From Mercurialis annua (lineage: Eukaryota; Streptophyta; Magnoliopsida; Malpighiales; Euphorbiaceae): a DNA stretch of 64,000 nt. The stretch spans positions 21,343,001 through 21,407,000 of the forward strand of contig NC_065573.1 in assembly GCF_937616625.2 (NCBI RefSeq), written 5' to 3'. The notes under the pieces were generated by a model. It saw only the letters and a list, made by a program, of their open reading frames with translations, had not been told where the DNA came from and searched no databases. The stretch's first letter is position 1, and the number at the start of each line of letters is the position of its first letter. The translations under genes and the position numbers were made by a program. Below, piece by piece: positions 61,150 to 64,000 of this stretch.

Positions 61150-62400
61150 GCATAATAGTGAAAATATTAGAGATTATTTTACAAATACCGGAAAAAATAA
61201 AAATATTTACAAAAATACTACTTGCATTTTTTTAACAGAAATATAAAAAATAATTATAAAAGTACAAATTTTCAAAAAATATTTACAAGAATACAACTTT
61301 TTTTATACACATATAATCTGTATATCATCTATATAATCCGTATATAATACGAATTATATACAAATTATATACTTATTTAAAAGAAAATTCATATCTATCA
61401 GGTCTGAAAATTCAATCTGTATATTATTAGTATATTATCTGTATATAATCTGTATATAATCCATATGTAATACGAAATATACATAATTTTTTTCAAAATC
61501 AGATCTAAAAATAAAAATTCCAGATCTGAAAAACGAAGGAGACGAGGATGAAGACGAACTGAAAATTCAAATCACGAATCATATACAATAAATTCTAAAT
61601 CTATACATACAACAAAAACAAAATCCTAGATCTACATATACAAATCCTAAATCTATCCATACAACAAAAAAAAATCCTAGATCTACATATACAAATCCTA
61701 AATCTAATCATACAAGTATGATTTCATATTGTTTGAAATCTGATTTTATAAAATAAATACGAGCGGCGGCGTGAGGAGTGTAGAGGAACTACGACGAGAT
61801 CGTGAGGGAGGGCACGGCGGCGGCGGCGGCGGCGTGAGCGGAGAAGCGGGGGCGGCGTAAAGAGAGTGCGGCGGCGAGTGGAGGAGAAGGAAAGTAGATT
61901 GTGGTGGTAAATAAGATTAAGATTGATGTTAGTGGTGGTGGATGTTAATGGAAGAAGAGAGAATAAAATTAGGGTTTGAGTGGAGAAGATGAAGAAAAAA
62001 GGAGAAATGATATTTTTGTTAATAAAAAAAAATAAGGTGGTATATTTGAAAATATGAAAAACACTCTTATAAAAAGAAAGTATAAGTGTAAATATGAAAA
62101 ACACTCTTATAAAGAAAAAGTATAAGAGTGCGGCGGCGAGTGGAGGAGAAAGAAAGTAGATTGTGGTGGTAAATAAGATGAAGATTGATGTTAGTGGTGG
62201 TGGATGTTAATGGAAGAAGAGAGAATAAAATTAGGGTTTGAGTGGAGAAGATGAAGAAAAAGGGAGAAATAATATTTTTGTTAATAAAAAAAAAATAAGA
62301 TGGTATATTTGAAAATATGAAAAACACTCTTATGAAAAACACTCTTGTAAATATTTTACCTTATTATGTTATAGAGTGTAAATATTTCAAAATATTACTA
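61150..62400 (-). mobile_element. Foldback/MULE-like element with GC-rich CGG core and internal duplication
   Basis: Both edges contain short 'acaaatac'/'gtaaatatttt'-type inverted blocks. Inside is a Tyr/Ile-codon-like 'tataatccgtatataat' repeat at 61310-61480 and a CGG-rich patch at 61765-61885, extreme for this window. About 235 bp is tandemly duplicated, starting near 61866 and 62127 with 'gtgcggcggcgagtggagga' in both. Open frames there follow from composition and repetition; none matches a known protein. Confidence 0.5.
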
Positions 62401-63618
62401 TTTAAATTTTTTTATTTTAGTAAACTATCTTTTTTCAAGAATATAAAATTTTAGTTTTGATTTTTTTATTTTTATTAAAATTATGGATAAAATTGTTTAA
62501 ATAATTTAGTTTAATCTATTTGACCCTTTATTATAACTTTGGGGAGCAAATATTACTTTTCTTGACTTTATTTCATATAAGGGTTTATTGATTGTCATTT
62601 TCGAAACATTTTCAAATATTAGAGTTGATTTATTATGAAAAATTTAATAGAATTCGATTTGTTATACTCCCTAAATGTTGGAATTTTTGTAATTTTATCT
62701 AGAATAATCTAGTTTGCTATAGTTTGGGTGTAAGAAGAGTTTTAAGCACGTCTTCTACTATCATCAATTATTGAGTATTAGTCTAATACTTTTGTAGTAG
62801 CGCGACGTCTTGAAAATATTTTTTACTTTATTCTTTTTTACATAATTTAATTTCAATTTAATCAAATTTAAAAATAACATTAATTAATTAGATAGTTATT
62901 AATAGTTATAAATTAATTTAATTTTAAAAATAAAATTCTATAATAAAAATATATATTTATAAATTAAAAATTCATAAAAATTTAGAATTTATGAGTACGA
63001 GAATTACCTACTAGTTATATCTATTATAAAAAAATAAAAAAATATTTTTTAATTTAAAAATTCATAAAAAAACTTCCGATCTTTTCAATTATATAAATAT
63101 ATTTAGTTTAAACATATTTTCTTCACTAGAAATTGGCAAAAGGTAATCAATTTTTCCTTTACAAAGAGATGAAGATTTGATTTCAAACAAATAAATAAAA
63201 AGAGATGAAGACTTAAAGGATTTAAAGTGGGGAATCTCGTAGATATAATAAGATGAGAATTGCAAGTCTGGAAATGGTCCATGCAGTAAGACTTTTTAGT
63301 TAGCAAATAAAAAATAAATATTGTGGAGCCGTTATCTTAGACTAAACTTTCGTAAGCCTAAAGTCGTCAGCTACTTAAATTAGTTCCATGAAATTAATTT
63401 GAATATTTGATTGAATTTTCTAGATTGTGATGTGAGTGAAAAAGAAGTGCACGTTTTTAGATAACAACTGAAACATTGGGTTTTCAAGAAAAAGAAGAAG
63501 AGCATTCGAGATGAAAAAATGCATAAGATTTTTTTTTTTGTTTTTCAGATAATGCATCGGTTTGTTTTAATGATTATGTCATCATTTTGGGATGATTTTA
63601 TTCGGTTTTTTAAATTTA
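62400..63618. other. Intergenic, AT-rich, nothing recognised
   Basis: No exon, RNA gene or bounded repeat could be supported. Confidence 0.6.
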
Positions 63619-64000
63619 CTAGTTTCGCATAACGTGCTATGCACGTGGCTCGTAACGTAACTCCTCAATGAATATATTAATAAATTTATTATAATTATAT
63701 TAATTCTTTTTATTTATAATTAATATTAAATTAGTTAAAAAAATTTGTAAAAATAAATATAATATTCGATTATTAATTTTTTTTCCATACTAAATTTATT
63801 CTTATTTTTGTTTTATAATAACCATAATTAAATAATTACCTTAATTTTATTAATATTATCTTTAAAAATTATAAGATAGAATTTTAAATAATAATATATT
63901 AACCAAATACAGTATTTAAATTTAGTAGTTCAATCAAACTAAAAAAATAGGCATTCCTACTAATTTGGAGATAATTTAGTTATATTTTACATACTAAAAA
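63619..64000 (-). mobile_element. Helitron Y3, minus strand, cut by the window end
   Basis: CTAGTTTCGCAT followed by the hairpin ACGTGC-tat-GCACGT, the reverse complement of the Y-family 3' end. The body continues as the reverse complement of Y1/Y2 up to the last base, with the remaining 5' part outside. Confidence 0.88.

Overview
This window is nuclear DNA from a eudicot plant. It is AT-rich, with GT-AG introns, four intron-containing genes typical of land plants, and dense plant-type transposons (LTR retrotransposons primed by initiator tRNA-Met, Helitrons, TRIMs, SINEs, MITEs). I see no bacterial, viral or organellar genes. The species cannot be named from the sequence.

Four genes can be rebuilt exon by exon with consistent reading frames. 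(1) 15757-26641 (+): an 18-exon LETM1-like membrane protein of 906 aa. (2) 26738-29449 (-): a TRICHOME BIREFRINGENCE-LIKE polysaccharide O-acetyltransferase of 423 aa, closest to TBL8/TBL9, with one GC-AG intron. (3) 35963-38365 (+): a 165-aa protein I take to be EMB2735-like. (4) 47212-48622 (-): an NGATHA-LIKE B3 transcriptional repressor of 327 aa (NGAL2/SOD7 - NGAL3/DPA4 type). From memory, the same neighbours stand together in Arabidopsis (At5g06220 to At5g06250, and At3g11560 to At3g11580). The window is therefore a conserved microsyntenic block whose gaps have been filled by transposons. The genes do not form a shared pathway.

Layout. 1-14585 is a three-deep nest of related LTR elements: LTR A (window-truncated), holding LTR B, holding a complete 9.8-kb non-autonomous element C with near-identical 2.84-kb LTRs. 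15757-29449 holds the convergent LETM1-like and TBL genes, with a MITE and a solo TRIM LTR in LETM1-like introns. 29701-35592 is a Helitron cluster: a 3.6-kb element on the minus strand, then a 1.2-kb Helitron carrying a MATE transporter exon, inserted 4 nt inside a 556-bp Helitron. 35963-38365 is EMB2735-like. 38366-42875 is duplicated downstream sequence flanking a broken partial copy of the LETM1-like gene. 43300-43720 has unassigned coding-like fragments. 47212-48622 is the B3 gene. 51273-53645 is a three-LTR TRIM interrupted by a foldback element with an ATGATA-rich core. 56313-60300 has related LTR-like repeats, one hit by a second copy of the 556-bp Helitron; the paralogous repeat shows the empty site. 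60846-62400 has a SINE and a GC-rich foldback-like element. A third small Helitron runs off the right end.

I found no unknown molecular system. The best leads are the nested gene-capturing Helitrons, the triple LTR nest, the pseudogene sandwich and the EMB2735-like start.
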